Shown here piece after piece: positions 33,817 to 42,830 of a stretch of DNA of 64,000 nt. A program made the translations under genes and the position numbers. The DNA is taken from the NCBI GenBank assembly GCA_910586925.1, contig CAJUKG010000011.1, forward strand, positions 1 to 64,000, read 5' to 3'. This DNA comes from an uncultured Christensenellaceae bacterium. GTDB lineage: Bacteria > Bacillota > Clostridia > Christensenellales > Pumilibacteraceae. Position 1 is the stretch's first letter. Every line of letters begins with the position of its first letter. The notes under the pieces are model-generated. The model was not told the DNA's origin, searched no databases, and saw nothing but the letters and a program-made list of their open reading frames with translations.

Positions 33817-35601
33817 TTATATAAATTCTTTCAAATCTTCTATAACTTGCGCCGTGTGAATTTTCACTCCGTCCGAAGAAAGGTGATTGTCCGTCGCGTA
33901 AAAATAGTACGCGCTCATAAGACAGTCCTCTATCCTTCCGACGACGGGCACGACGAGATTGTTGCGAAAATACCCGTCGAGTGCGAAACACGACCAATAG
34001 TCGCTGTCCTCGGTGACGCTCGTCCGAGAGCGCGGCGAGTACCCGAACAGCACTTTCACGCCCCTATCGAGGAAACGCCCGTACACGCCGTTTATCGCGT
34101 CGATATAGTCTTGCGGAAAGTACCGCACGTTAAAGCACGCGCGACGGGTACCGAACAAAACTTCATCTATGTTATTGGGGCGCGGCACTATATAGTCGCC
34201 GTACTCGTTGTACGACGGAATACCTATATCGACAAAGTCCTCGTCATAGTCGTATGCCGATATGTCGTACGACCCGCTCTCGCTCCCGCCGCACAGCACG
34301 TGCGAGGCGTACGCTTTCATAGCGTCGTCGAGGTCGCGGCAGTCTATGACCGAAAACAGGTCGTAATTGCTCTCGACCATTGCGAAAGTCACATAGTCGA
34401 TCTCGCCGTTTATGCAAAACTGCGTTTCTATCGTATCGAACTCGGGCGTACTGAAAAGCACGTCGCCCTCGCGCATATAGTTCTCGATTATCAAATACTG
34501 CGGCAGCATGTTTTCGTATGCGTACACGCCCATATTGACCACTTCGTATTCGGGGAACGCCTCGTCTATCATGCGGCTGTCGTACCCGAACCGCGCCGAA
34601 CTGCCGCACGCGAGCACTATCTTCTTTTTGTCGGCAAGCGTGATAAGCCTGTCACACTTATCGGGGAACACGTCGAAGTACGATCCGCAATACCCGGGAT
34701 TGCGATAAGCGTTGACGTGCAGAGTGACGAGCGTATAGTCGATAAACGCGGTCGGCGACATGTCGGTCATATTGTCGAAAATGTAAAGGTCTTTTATCGT
34801 GACGCCGCGAAACGCGCCGCTCTGCATGTCGCGGAGAGTATCGGGAAAAACGAGTGTGTTTATATCCACGCCGCGAAACGCGTCGCTCGCGATATTTCCC
34901 ACTTCCGCACCGCCGAGAACGCGCGGTATTACCACGTCGCCGTCGCCGCCGACATACTTCGTGACCGTCGCAACGCCGTCCGATATTTCATACTCGAAAA
35001 GCTCGTCCGAACTTTCTTTCGCCCATTCGGCGTAAAGCACCGTCCACTCGCCGCGGTCGTGACGGCTTCCGAACCCGATATGTCTGCCACCGCCGTCCGC
35101 TTCGGTGTTCCACCCGATCTGTATATACCCGTCGCGCCCGAACGCACGGCGCGCCGACGGAGTGTTGTATCGCAAATGCTTATTCGACGGCGTATCGACG
35201 AAAGTCCTGCCCGACGCGTCGTTCGCGCTGTAAAGCACTTCGGTCGGTTTCGTCGGTTTTTTGACCGCACCGCGCTCCACGACGGGACGCACGACGGTGG
35301 AATACTTGACTTTGCGGAGAGTGACCGAAACGCCCGTACCCGCGCCGCGCACCGTTTGCTCGTAATCGAAATCGGGATAATCGACGCCCGTAAACGCGTC
35401 GTCGTTGCCTATTATTATCTCGAACGTTATGTCGCCGCCCCGCCTGCCTTCCACTATCTTTCGGGCGCATTTATAGTTATCCGAATCCTCGACGACAACG
35501 CGCACCGTGTCGTAAGAACTCCCGCCGCCCGTCGGCGCGGAACAGCCGACCGTCGCGAAAACGAGTATAACGGATATGATTATCGCAATGAGCTTTTTCA
35601 C
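33817..35601 (-). CDS. SGNH-hydrolase-like/leucine-rich lipoprotein
   Basis: This is a lipoprotein of about 594 residues with signal KKLIAIIISVILVFATVGCS (lipobox Cys). An early domain of unknown type precedes BspA-like repeats (IASDAFRGVDINTLVFPDTL and MQSGAFRGVTIKDLYI). The C-terminal half is SGNH-like: IVLACGSSARFGYDSRMI supplies the Ser and TDNHLSSDGVKIH the Asp/His. The start is GTG at 35601, with GGAGG 7 nt upstream, overlapping the preceding stop by 4 nt. It is the last gene of the MBOAT operon. Such SGNH proteins act as the external half of polysaccharide O-acyltransferase systems (AlgJ/X, DltD, PatB). Confidence 0.75.
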   Translation of the reverse strand: MKKLIAIIISVILVFATVGCSAPTGGGSSYDTVRVVVEDSDNYKCARKIVEGRRGGDITFEIIIGNDDAFTGVDYPDFDYEQTVRGAGTGVSVTLRKVKYSTVVRPVVERGAVKKPTKPTEVLYSANDASGRTFVDTPSNKHLRYNTPSARRAFGRDGYIQIGWNTEADGGGRHIGFGSRHDRGEWTVLYAEWAKESSDELFEYEISDGVATVTKYVGGDGDVVIPRVLGGAEVGNIASDAFRGVDINTLVFPDTLRDMQSGAFRGVTIKDLYIFDNMTDMSPTAFIDYTLVTLHVNAYRNPGYCGSYFDVFPDKCDRLITLADKKKIVLACGSSARFGYDSRMIDEAFPEYEVVNMGVYAYENMLPQYLIIENYMREGDVLFSTPEFDTIETQFCINGEIDYVTFAMVESNYDLFSVIDCRDLDDAMKAYASHVLCGGSESGSYDISAYDYDEDFVDIGIPSYNEYGDYIVPRPNNIDEVLFGTRRACFNVRYFPQDYIDAINGVYGRFLDRGVKVLFGYSPRSRTSVTEDSDYWSCFALDGYFRNNLVVPVVGRIEDCLMSAYYFYATDNHLSSDGVKIHTAQVIEDLKEFI

Positions 35602-37034
35602 GCAATCACCTCCGCGGCGTAAATACGCGACGCGTACTCCGCCCAGAAATAGCTCACCCGATAACTTTTGAGGAGTTTTCGAGGCACGTAGATCCCGAAC
35701 TTCGCCGACCCGAACAGATCTCCGCCCGGTATGCACTTATTGGGCGCGGAATGTAAAAGTATCACCTTTTCGAGCGAGCGGCAGTCCTCGAACGACCTGT
35801 CCTCTATCATGCCGACGTTCTCTTGCAAAACGAGTTCTTCGAGTTCCGTCGCGCCGACGAATGCGTTTTGCGTAAAACCCGTTACCGTCTTTCCGTCGTG
35901 CAGTGCGGGCACGGTGAGTTTTTTGCGCGTTTTGCCGTCGCCCGTAAGTCCTACTATCCGACAGCCTTTTTCGGTGTCCTCGTACACGAACATGCTCTCG
36001 TCGCCGTTATCGCCTTCCGTCGCGACGGGCGGGGCTTCGGGTGGCGGCGGTATTGCGATATCGGTCGGAGAACTGTCGCCGATCACGGCCTTTACGTCGC
36101 GAATCAAATTGTACGTGTTGACAACCACCCCGCTGTCGTTGAGATGGAAATTGGAGTCGTAAAAATATTCGGGCGCGATCACGCTGTTATGCGGATCGCC
36201 GATAAACTCGAAATCGAGCGCGTCGTACATATAGTCGTAAAACGCGTCCGCATCCCCGCCGTCCTCGATCGCTGCGGCGTTGATCGGGCACAGTCTGTAG
36301 TACACGCTCGCCCCACGCGATCGTAAAGACTTCGCGAAAACATTGAGATATTCGACAAAATCGTTTTCGACAACGGCTTCGGACAAGCTCACCTTGCGCG
36401 TGACGTCGCTGCCTGCGGGCATGATATTGTACGGACGCAACCCGCTCTTTATATCGCCGTGCTCCTCGAACGACGCGCGACGGTAAATATCGCTCGGCTC
36501 GGGCGCACCCGTCAAGCAGTACCCGGCTTTTCTTCCCGCGAAATGCGGAAACGCCCCGACGAGCGCGCCCGCGTCCTCGTTTTTAACGCCGCGAAGGAGC
36601 GAAAAATCTCCGTCGAACGCCTGCCACGCCGCACTGCCCGAAAAGAACAGCGAAAGCGTTTGCCCGTCTTGCTCGGGCGACACTATAACAATATCGTCGC
36701 GGCGTATTTCGCGCTCGGCAAGGTCGAGCATCAGTTTGGTGCCGAGATCGCCGTACAGTCCGAAATTGACGACGGAATATTCTGGCAAGTATTTTTCGAT
36801 CAGCGCGCTGTCCTGTCCGAACGCGACGCTGCTTCCGCCGATGACTATTATCCTCTTGCCGTCGGTGTCGCGAAGCCGCTCCGCCTTGTATTTAAGCTCG
36901 CCGAGAAACGTTTCTCCGTACTGCGCGGGCAATGCGAAAGCGAATACCGAAAGCACCGCCATAACGACGAGCGGCAGGCACAGAAATGTTATTATGACGG
37001 CGATGAGCCGTTTTTTATCGGTGTTTGCTCTCAT
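35598..37034 (-). CDS. SGNH-hydrolase-like/leucine-rich membrane protein
   Basis: This is a 478-residue protein anchored by an N-terminal helix (about 9-34). The SGNH domain follows at about 60-320: RIIVIGGSSVAFGQDSALI with the candidate Ser at 68/69, and YDSNFHLNDSG with Asp and His. After a Pro-rich linker, residues about 370-470 are BspA-like leucine-rich repeats (TQNAFVGATELEELVLQ and DRSFEDCRSLEKVILL). Domain order is the reverse of its neighbour at 33817-35601. It starts two bases after the MBOAT stop and probably receives acyl groups from that membrane acyltransferase, which is inference from AlgI/AlgJ-type systems. Confidence 0.75.
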   Translation of the reverse strand: MRANTDKKRLIAVIITFLCLPLVVMAVLSVFAFALPAQYGETFLGELKYKAERLRDTDGKRIIVIGGSSVAFGQDSALIEKYLPEYSVVNFGLYGDLGTKLMLDLAEREIRRDDIVIVSPEQDGQTLSLFFSGSAAWQAFDGDFSLLRGVKNEDAGALVGAFPHFAGRKAGYCLTGAPEPSDIYRRASFEEHGDIKSGLRPYNIMPAGSDVTRKVSLSEAVVENDFVEYLNVFAKSLRSRGASVYYRLCPINAAAIEDGGDADAFYDYMYDALDFEFIGDPHNSVIAPEYFYDSNFHLNDSGVVVNTYNLIRDVKAVIGDSSPTDIAIPPPPEAPPVATEGDNGDESMFVYEDTEKGCRIVGLTGDGKTRKKLTVPALHDGKTVTGFTQNAFVGATELEELVLQENVGMIEDRSFEDCRSLEKVILLHSAPNKCIPGGDLFGSAKFGIYVPRKLLKSYRVSYFWAEYASRIYAAEVIA

Positions 37035-37036
37035 GA

Positions 37037-38497
37037 TCAGAACCTGAAATAAATAAACCCTCCGACGCCGCCGCTATTAAGCGCGTACAGCCACATGACG
37101 GCGATAATTCCTATCACCGCGAAGTACGCGAGTATCGCGCCGCCGTAAGTCTTTGTCTTTACCGGCAGTGCGTTCACGTCTATCACGGGCAATCGCTCTA
37201 TCGCAACGAGAAGTACAAGCACCGCCGCGAGCACGGGGATCTCGCCCGCCGTCATGCCGAGTCCCGAAAGCCACGACCCGCCCGCCGCGGGAGATAACGT
37301 AAATATATCGGTCACTATATGCGCCGCGTCGCCGAGCGACCCCGCGCGGAAGAATATCCAAGCGAACCACACCGCGAACAGCGTGAGCGCGTGCGCGGCT
37401 ATGCGGTACGCGATATTTCCCGACGCCTTTTGCAATCCTTTATGTTTTTTCTTGATCGCGCCGTACAACGTATTCACTATCATGAACCCGCCGTGAAGAA
37501 GTCCCCACACCGCGAAATTGAGCGACGCGCCGTGCCACAGTCCGCTGCACAGGAACACGATAAAAATATTGAGGCATTGCCGCGCGAGTCCTTTCCGACT
37601 GCCGCCGAGCGGCTTATACAGATAGTCGGACAGCCAGCTCGAAAGGCTTATGTGCCAACGTCGCCAAAACTCGCGTATGCTCGCCGAGCGGTACGGACTG
37701 TCGAAGTTCTCGGAGAGTTTTATCCCCATGAGCCGCGCACTGCCGACGGCAATATCTGTATATCCCGAAAAATCGCAGTATATCTGCACCGCGAAAAGCG
37801 CGGTCGCTACCGCGTAAGCGACTCCGCCGCTCCCCGCCGAACCGAACGCATGATCCACAAACCTCCCGACGAAATCGGCGACCGCCACCTTTTTCGCGAA
37901 CCCGATCGCGAGCTTTCTTATTCCGCGCGAAATATCTTCTGCGCACGGATTTTTCGCATCGCGAAGCTGCGGTATCAGATTTTGCGGGCGTTCGATCGGT
38001 CCCGCGACGAGCTGCGGGAAGAACACCACGAACAGCGAATAATACCCGTAATGCTTTTCGGGCGGCACCGTGCCGCGGTACACGTCGATCACGTAAGACA
38101 GCGTTTGAAACGTGTAAAACGAAATCCCCATCGGGAGAATTATATTGAACCCCGAAAACACTTTATCGCCGCCCAAAAGCCGAGCTATCGAATACCCCAG
38201 CCCGACGACGAAATCGAGATACTTGAAAACGAACAGCGTGCCGAGGCATACTATTAGCGTTACGGCAAGCAGTGCTTTTTTCTTGCCGCGCGTTTCCGCC
38301 GCCGCCATGCTCCGCGCCGAAAGGTACGATATACATGTGATCGCGAGTATGGGTATGAGCAGCAACGCGTTGAACCAGGCATAAAACACATACGACGCGA
38401 GGAGCAGTTCCGCCCAACGATACTTCGGCGGGATAAGTCGCCACGCGACGAGCACGACAGGCAGGAATATCAAGAACGCGAGCGAATTAAAGTTCAC
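37037..38497 (-). CDS. MBOAT-family membrane O-acyltransferase, AlgI-like
   Basis: This is a roughly 486-residue protein with about eleven membrane segments. It has the MBOAT hallmarks MGISFYTFQTLSYVIDVY, QLVAGPIERPQNLIPQ, DSPYRSASIREFWRRWHISLSSWL and the invariant His in LCSGLWHGASLNF. Family members pass acyl groups across the membrane for O-acetylation of alginate, teichoic acid or peptidoglycan. The start is GTG at 38497 (VNFNSLAFLIFLP) with GGGGGTG 5 nt upstream; longer frames ignore this. It overlaps the small membrane gene by 11 nt and leads into two SGNH-type genes. Confidence 0.92.
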   Translation of the reverse strand: MNFNSLAFLIFLPVVLVAWRLIPPKYRWAELLLASYVFYAWFNALLLIPILAITCISYLSARSMAAAETRGKKKALLAVTLIVCLGTLFVFKYLDFVVGLGYSIARLLGGDKVFSGFNIILPMGISFYTFQTLSYVIDVYRGTVPPEKHYGYYSLFVVFFPQLVAGPIERPQNLIPQLRDAKNPCAEDISRGIRKLAIGFAKKVAVADFVGRFVDHAFGSAGSGGVAYAVATALFAVQIYCDFSGYTDIAVGSARLMGIKLSENFDSPYRSASIREFWRRWHISLSSWLSDYLYKPLGGSRKGLARQCLNIFIVFLCSGLWHGASLNFAVWGLLHGGFMIVNTLYGAIKKKHKGLQKASGNIAYRIAAHALTLFAVWFAWIFFRAGSLGDAAHIVTDIFTLSPAAGGSWLSGLGMTAGEIPVLAAVLVLLVAIERLPVIDVNALPVKTKTYGGAILAYFAVIGIIAVMWLYALNSGGVGGFIYFRF

Positions 38498-38747
38498 GGC
38501 GACACCCCCGACATACAAGACATATCGCCGCGAGAATGACAAGCTCGACCGCGAGTTCGAGTAGTTCGCCGCCGAATACGAGCGTCACGACCGTTGCCGC
38601 CGCCGTCGCTATTCCGCAACCTATCGACACGACGAAACCGCCGCGGCGCGCAAGACAGCTCGGCACGGCAAGTATGTACACGGCAAGCCACAACGCCGCC
38701 GCTATCGGTTGCGAAAACACGACGAACTCCATAATCCTCCGCAACAT
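38487..38747 (-). CDS. Small membrane protein at the head of the MBOAT operon
   Basis: This is an 86-residue (or 81-residue) protein with three hydrophobic segments, ending CLVCRGCRREL. The ATG at 38747 has no ribosome binding site; a second ATG at 38732 has GGAGG only 3 nt away. Its end overlaps the MBOAT start by 11 nt, so translation is coupled. Small helper membrane proteins exist in some acyl-transfer operons (for example dltX), but I see no sequence match. Function unknown. Confidence 0.6.
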   Translation of the reverse strand: MLRRIMEFVVFSQPIAAALWLAVYILAVPSCLARRGGFVVSIGCGIATAAATVVTLVFGGELLELAVELVILAAICLVCRGCRREL

Positions 38748-38790
38748 AAATCACGCGACGAAAGCCGCACGAAATCACTCCTACGAAATC

Positions 38791-38819
38791 ATTATACCAC
38801 CCTTTTGCGTTCGCGTCAA
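38791..38819 (-). promoter_or_regulatory. Promoter of the MBOAT operon
   Basis: Minus-strand TTGACG (38814-38819) and TATAAT (38791-38796) are 17 nt apart, about 45 nt before the small membrane gene. Confidence 0.83.
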
Positions 38820-38869
38820 GCCGCACACGAAAATCGGCAGTCAAAACTTACCGATATATTATATATCGC

Positions 38870-38901
38870 AAAGGACACCCCGATCTTTCGAGGTGTCCTT
38901 T
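38870..38901 (-). terminator. Terminator after the BspA-like gene
   Basis: AAAGGACACC pairs with GGTGTCCTTT (38892-38901 with 38870-38879), about 30 nt after the stop codon. The T run is short (TTTGCG), so efficiency may be moderate. Confidence 0.65.
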
Positions 38902-38928
38902 GCCCGTTATTCTATACGTATCCGATCG

Positions 38929-41793
38929 CTATGCCCACAGTTCGGGTTTGCCGTTCGCACCGTAATGCCAACAGTCGGGCGCGGAAGTTTCCGAGAAGTA
39001 AACGATTTTCGCCGAACCGCCCGATATAAGAGAATTCCCGCTGTCCTTGCGCACGCCGCTCCAACCGCTCGCGTCGCCGCCGTAATACACGGTCAAGTTT
39101 GCGGCGCAGTGCGCGAAAGCATCGTGTTCGATACGCGTCACGCTATGCGGAATAACGACAGTCGCGAGCGCGGCACAGCCGTCGAACATTTGATACTCGA
39201 CCACTGAGATACCGCTCGAAAGCCGTACATACGCGAGCGCGTCGCACGACATGAACGCCGCCGATCCGATTCTCGCGACGCTGTTCGGGATCGCTATTTC
39301 TTCGAGCTTGTCGCAGCTGCCGAACGCACTGCCGCCTATTGCGAGAAGTCCGTAATTAAGCGTGACCGTCTTTAAGTTGTTGCAACCGTAAAATGCGTCT
39401 TCGCCCACATATTCGAGCGAAGCGTTTGCGGTAAACGATACGATTTTTCTTTTCACGGCATAGTCGCTGTTCGACGAAAACGCGCCGTTGCTGATACCGA
39501 CGGTATTCGCGTCGAGCGTGACGTTGATAGAGTCTACGTCGTCGCCGCAAGCGATCTCCACTGCCCATTTATCGACGTACTTGACCCCGTTATCGGCAGT
39601 GCGAACAATACCGTCGCAACCTGCGAACGCACCGCGCTCGACGACAGTGACCGCCGACGGGATAACAAACGCGGGATTTTCGATAGCCGCGTTTTGGCAA
39701 AACACGTCGCCGCCTATTTTCGTAACAGTCCCGTCCGCGGGAATGACCGACGACTTACAGCCGAGTACGAATTTGCGTTCCGACGTTTCTATAACGCAAT
39801 TATTTTTCGATGTATATTTCGCGTTACCGCTTTGCACTTCTAACGTTTCGACGGCAGGGCTTCCGAACAGCACGTTCTTGCCTATTTCCGCAACGCCCGC
39901 CGAAAACGTGATGTTTTTGAGCCTGTCGTTAATTGCGAGCGCGTAATCGAACACAGCATAGCTTTCGCCCATGTAGTATGCGGGAAGCGTTATATTCACG
40001 GCGTCGCCCGTATAGTCCAAGAGATAATTAACGGTGTCGCCGCCTTCGTTGCGCGTGCAAAACACGTACGTCGACGTTCCGTCGATTATGCTCGCCTCGC
40101 TCGCCGAGGCGTGTTTCGTTATGTACGGTATAAATCCCACGCCCGTAAGTTGCGCGCTCGACAGGTTGTAAACTTCGACGAGCCGCGCACAACCCGCAAA
40201 CGCGTCGCTGCCCACCGTCCGCACGCTCGCGGGGATAGTAAAGCTCAACAGCGACACACAGCCCTCGAACGCGCCGTTGCGTATGGCGGTTATATCGCCG
40301 AACTCCACGCCGCGAAGCGAACTGCAATTCGCGAACAGCGAACTTTCGATGACCGTGACGCCGCTGCCGAGCGTCGCGCTTTTCAATGCCGTACAGCCCT
40401 CGAACACCCAGCCTTCGACAGTAGTCACGCCGTCGGGGATTTCGATCTCGACGAGCGAAGTGCAGTTTTTGAACGCCGACGAGCCTATTTCCGTAACCGT
40501 CGCGCCGAACGTCACGTCCGCAAGCGACGTGCAGCCGTAAAACATGCCCGTGTCCACTATCGGGCAATTCAGCGTTGCGGAAACAAGTCCCGTACAGTCT
40601 TTGAACATCCACCAATCGACGTCCGCGCAAGATGCGGGCACCGTCACCGTTGCGAGCGAAGCGCAACCGTTAAACGCATTTGACCCCAAAGACGCCAAGT
40701 TCGAGGGAATATCGAAGTTTTCGAGCGACGCACAGCCCGAAAAAGCACTCGTTCCTATTGTCGTAACCTCGCCTTTTATCTCCACGCTCTCGAGCGCGGC
40801 ACAATCGTTAAACGTATAGCTTTCGATTCTCGTCACTTTGGCGGGAAGCGTTATGCTTTCGAGCGACGAGCAACCCGAAAAAGCCGACGAGTATATAGCG
40901 GAAACAGTGTTCGGGAGCGATATATTTACAAGCGAAACGCATTGCGCGAACGCGGCGGCACCGATCGCCGTAAGCCCTTCGGCGAGCGTGACGTCGCGAA
41001 GCAAAGCGCAACCCGCGAACGCCGATCGCCCTATCTCGATAACACTTGCGGGTATCTCGACGGACACGAGCGAAGTACAGTTCGCAAACGCTTCGGGCGC
41101 GATATGATCGACGACGTTCGGCACAGTGACCGATGTCGTCGATTTATCCTTGATCCCGCTTATTGCGAACGCATCGCCGTGCGGATAGTAGTCGAACGGC
41201 TCGAGCGCGGCGGCGATCGACGCTTTAAGTTCCCATTTGGCGCGAAGCGTCATGTCGCGCGTAACGCCGTCGGCGTCGATATTCCACTCGTAACCGTTAA
41301 ACGTCCAGCCCGCAAGCTCGCGATAATCGTCGGGTGGCGTCACCGTCGGCGGAGCGATCTTGCCGTTTTCGGCAACCGTCAGTTCGTATGTATCGGTGCC
41401 GTTCCCGAACGTTCCGCCTTCGGCGAAAAACGTGACGGTGTAAGCTCTGCTCCACACGGCATAAAGCGTGATATGTTCGGTCACGGTGTCGGCGTCGAAC
41501 TTCCACATCTCGTCCTGCGCGTTGCCCGTAAGATTCCAGCCCGTAAAGACATACCCGTCGCAAATCGGTTTTTCGCTCGGCTCGGCGACGTGCGCGCCGC
41601 TTGTCACCTCGGTGTCGTAAATACGGTCGCCGTAAATCGTTCCCCAACCCGCGTCGAAGCGAACGGAAAACTTTTCGCCGTCACCGCCGCCCTCGCCGCC
41701 GAACAATCCGCAAGCGGTGAGCGAAACGGACGCGACCGCACACGCCGCAACCGCAAGCGCGACTTTACATATTTTCTTGCCTTTACTTTTCAT
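38929..41793 (-). CDS. BspA-type leucine-rich-repeat surface lipoprotein
   Basis: This is a 954-residue exported protein with signal peptide and lipobox VSLTACGLF. Residues about 40-190 contain two InlB B-repeat-like units (GYVFTGWNLTG and YRELAGWTFNGYEW with LYAVW and LRAKWE). About 200-930 consist of many BspA/LRR_5 repeats of the type AFAGCALLRDVTLAEGLTAIG. BspA-like proteins mediate adhesion to host proteins or to other bacteria. The start has GAGGAG 5 nt upstream. Transcription comes from a promoter whose spacer contains a G9 tract (41838-41866), suggesting on/off switching. A single-gene unit with its own terminator. Confidence 0.93.
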   Translation of the reverse strand: MKSKGKKICKVALAVAACAVASVSLTACGLFGGEGGGDGEKFSVRFDAGWGTIYGDRIYDTEVTSGAHVAEPSEKPICDGYVFTGWNLTGNAQDEMWKFDADTVTEHITLYAVWSRAYTVTFFAEGGTFGNGTDTYELTVAENGKIAPPTVTPPDDYRELAGWTFNGYEWNIDADGVTRDMTLRAKWELKASIAAALEPFDYYPHGDAFAISGIKDKSTTSVTVPNVVDHIAPEAFANCTSLVSVEIPASVIEIGRSAFAGCALLRDVTLAEGLTAIGAAAFAQCVSLVNISLPNTVSAIYSSAFSGCSSLESITLPAKVTRIESYTFNDCAALESVEIKGEVTTIGTSAFSGCASLENFDIPSNLASLGSNAFNGCASLATVTVPASCADVDWWMFKDCTGLVSATLNCPIVDTGMFYGCTSLADVTFGATVTEIGSSAFKNCTSLVEIEIPDGVTTVEGWVFEGCTALKSATLGSGVTVIESSLFANCSSLRGVEFGDITAIRNGAFEGCVSLLSFTIPASVRTVGSDAFAGCARLVEVYNLSSAQLTGVGFIPYITKHASASEASIIDGTSTYVFCTRNEGGDTVNYLLDYTGDAVNITLPAYYMGESYAVFDYALAINDRLKNITFSAGVAEIGKNVLFGSPAVETLEVQSGNAKYTSKNNCVIETSERKFVLGCKSSVIPADGTVTKIGGDVFCQNAAIENPAFVIPSAVTVVERGAFAGCDGIVRTADNGVKYVDKWAVEIACGDDVDSINVTLDANTVGISNGAFSSNSDYAVKRKIVSFTANASLEYVGEDAFYGCNNLKTVTLNYGLLAIGGSAFGSCDKLEEIAIPNSVARIGSAAFMSCDALAYVRLSSGISVVEYQMFDGCAALATVVIPHSVTRIEHDAFAHCAANLTVYYGGDASGWSGVRKDSGNSLISGGSAKIVYFSETSAPDCWHYGANGKPELWA

Positions 41794-41837
41794 AAAAACT
41801 CCTCGTTTATCGACATTATACAGTCGAAATCATAAAT

Positions 41838-41866
41838 ATAATATATCACACCCCCCCCCGTGTCAA
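41838..41866 (-). promoter_or_regulatory. Promoter with G9 tract in its spacer, candidate phase-variable promoter
   Basis: Minus-strand -35 TTGACA (41861-41866) and -10 TATTAT (41838-41843) are separated by exactly 17 nt, of which nine are consecutive Gs (C run at 41851-41859). One base more or less moves the spacer to 18 or 16. The arrangement matches known phase-variable promoters such as neisserial porA and opc. A second TATAAT at 41815-41820 has no -35 partner. Confidence 0.75.
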
Positions 41867-41991
41867 GTCGAAAAGAACGCTTTTACGGTAATTTTTGAAA
41901 TTTTTTCACTGTCGCGGACGTGCGCGATCGACACATTATATATGCGACGTATATACTTATGTGCAAAACAATTTATGTATTTTCATATGCG

Positions 41992-42024
41992 AAAAAGCAA
42001 AGTCCCGTAACGAACTTTGCTTTT
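41992..42024 (-). terminator. Terminator after the LytTR regulator
   Basis: Minus-strand AAAAGCAAAGT pairs with ACTTTGCTTTT around a 10-nt loop, followed by TCGC. It lies about 57 nt after the stop codon. Between here and the BspA promoter I see nothing else. Confidence 0.8.
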
Positions 42025-42080
42025 GACAGTCGATTGCGACGTTCCATTTTCGCATGTGCGCGGCAATGATCGGCGCAACG

Positions 42081-42830
42081 TTATCCGATTATCGAAATGC
42101 CGTTCTTGTGAATATATTCGAGATATTTCTCCATAAATTCGGTATGCTTGGAACGCCCTATCGGCAATACTTCGCCCGTCGTCAATGTGATGCAGTTTGT
42201 ATCGAAACGTTTTATGTACGCGCAATTAACGAGATAACCTTTATGTATGCGCAAAAAATCGAACGTCGATAATTGCTTTTCCAGCGTTTCCATGCGCGAG
42301 CGGATCGTGCAGGCATCTTGCTTGTCCATATAGAATATCTGCTCGTTGCGCATGCACTCGACGTATTTCAAATTTTTGACGTTAAGCGTTACGATACCGC
42401 CGTCCGATTTCAACCCGAACTGCAATAATGCTTGCCCGTCTTCCGACTTTTTGGCAACGTATCTGTCTATTACCGACGAAATATCGGTCAGGAAATTCGA
42501 TTTGCGCACGAATCCGAACGGGTTGACTTCAAAAGTTTCAAACACCCTGTCGGTATTGCTCGACACGAATATTATGTCGGGACGGTTATTCGTTTCGACT
42601 ATCTTTTTTCCCAAAGCGATACCGTCCATTCCCGCCATGTTTATATCGAGAAACAGCAAGTTATACGATTGCTTTTTCAATGCCGCCCACAAGTCCGCGG
42701 GATTTTTATACCCGTCGACTCCCGCATGTACGCCGTGCGTGAGAAAACACTCCTTGACCGACGCCATGATAATATCCAACGTTCTGAGTTCGTCGTCGCA
42801 TACGGCGACGCTTATTGATTTCGCGTTCAT
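42081..42830 (-). CDS. LytTR-family response regulator, AgrA-like
   Basis: This 249-residue regulator has a receiver domain (residues 1-125) with acidic pocket D12/D13 and phosphoacceptor D62 (LLFLDINMAGMDG). The LytTR DNA-binding domain is at about 145-245 (YVECMRNEQIFYM, FLRIHKGYLVNCAYI, LPIGRSKH). AgrA-type regulators control secreted and surface functions in response to peptides. The ATG lies 7 nt after a G10 tract, the only SD-like sequence, so tract length could affect both translation and the end of the kinase gene upstream. No AgrB or AgrD is visible nearby. Confidence 0.93.
   Translation of the reverse strand: MNAKSISVAVCDDELRTLDIIMASVKECFLTHGVHAGVDGYKNPADLWAALKKQSYNLLFLDINMAGMDGIALGKKIVETNNRPDIIFVSSNTDRVFETFEVNPFGFVRKSNFLTDISSVIDRYVAKKSEDGQALLQFGLKSDGGIVTLNVKNLKYVECMRNEQIFYMDKQDACTIRSRMETLEKQLSTFDFLRIHKGYLVNCAYIKRFDTNCITLTTGEVLPIGRSKHTEFMEKYLEYIHKNGISIIG

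Noticed and set aside
35602..35736. Upstream extension of the second SGNH/LRR gene
   Set aside because: It overlaps the preceding gene in another frame; the GTG at 35601 has an ideal GGAGG and begins a lipoprotein signal peptide.
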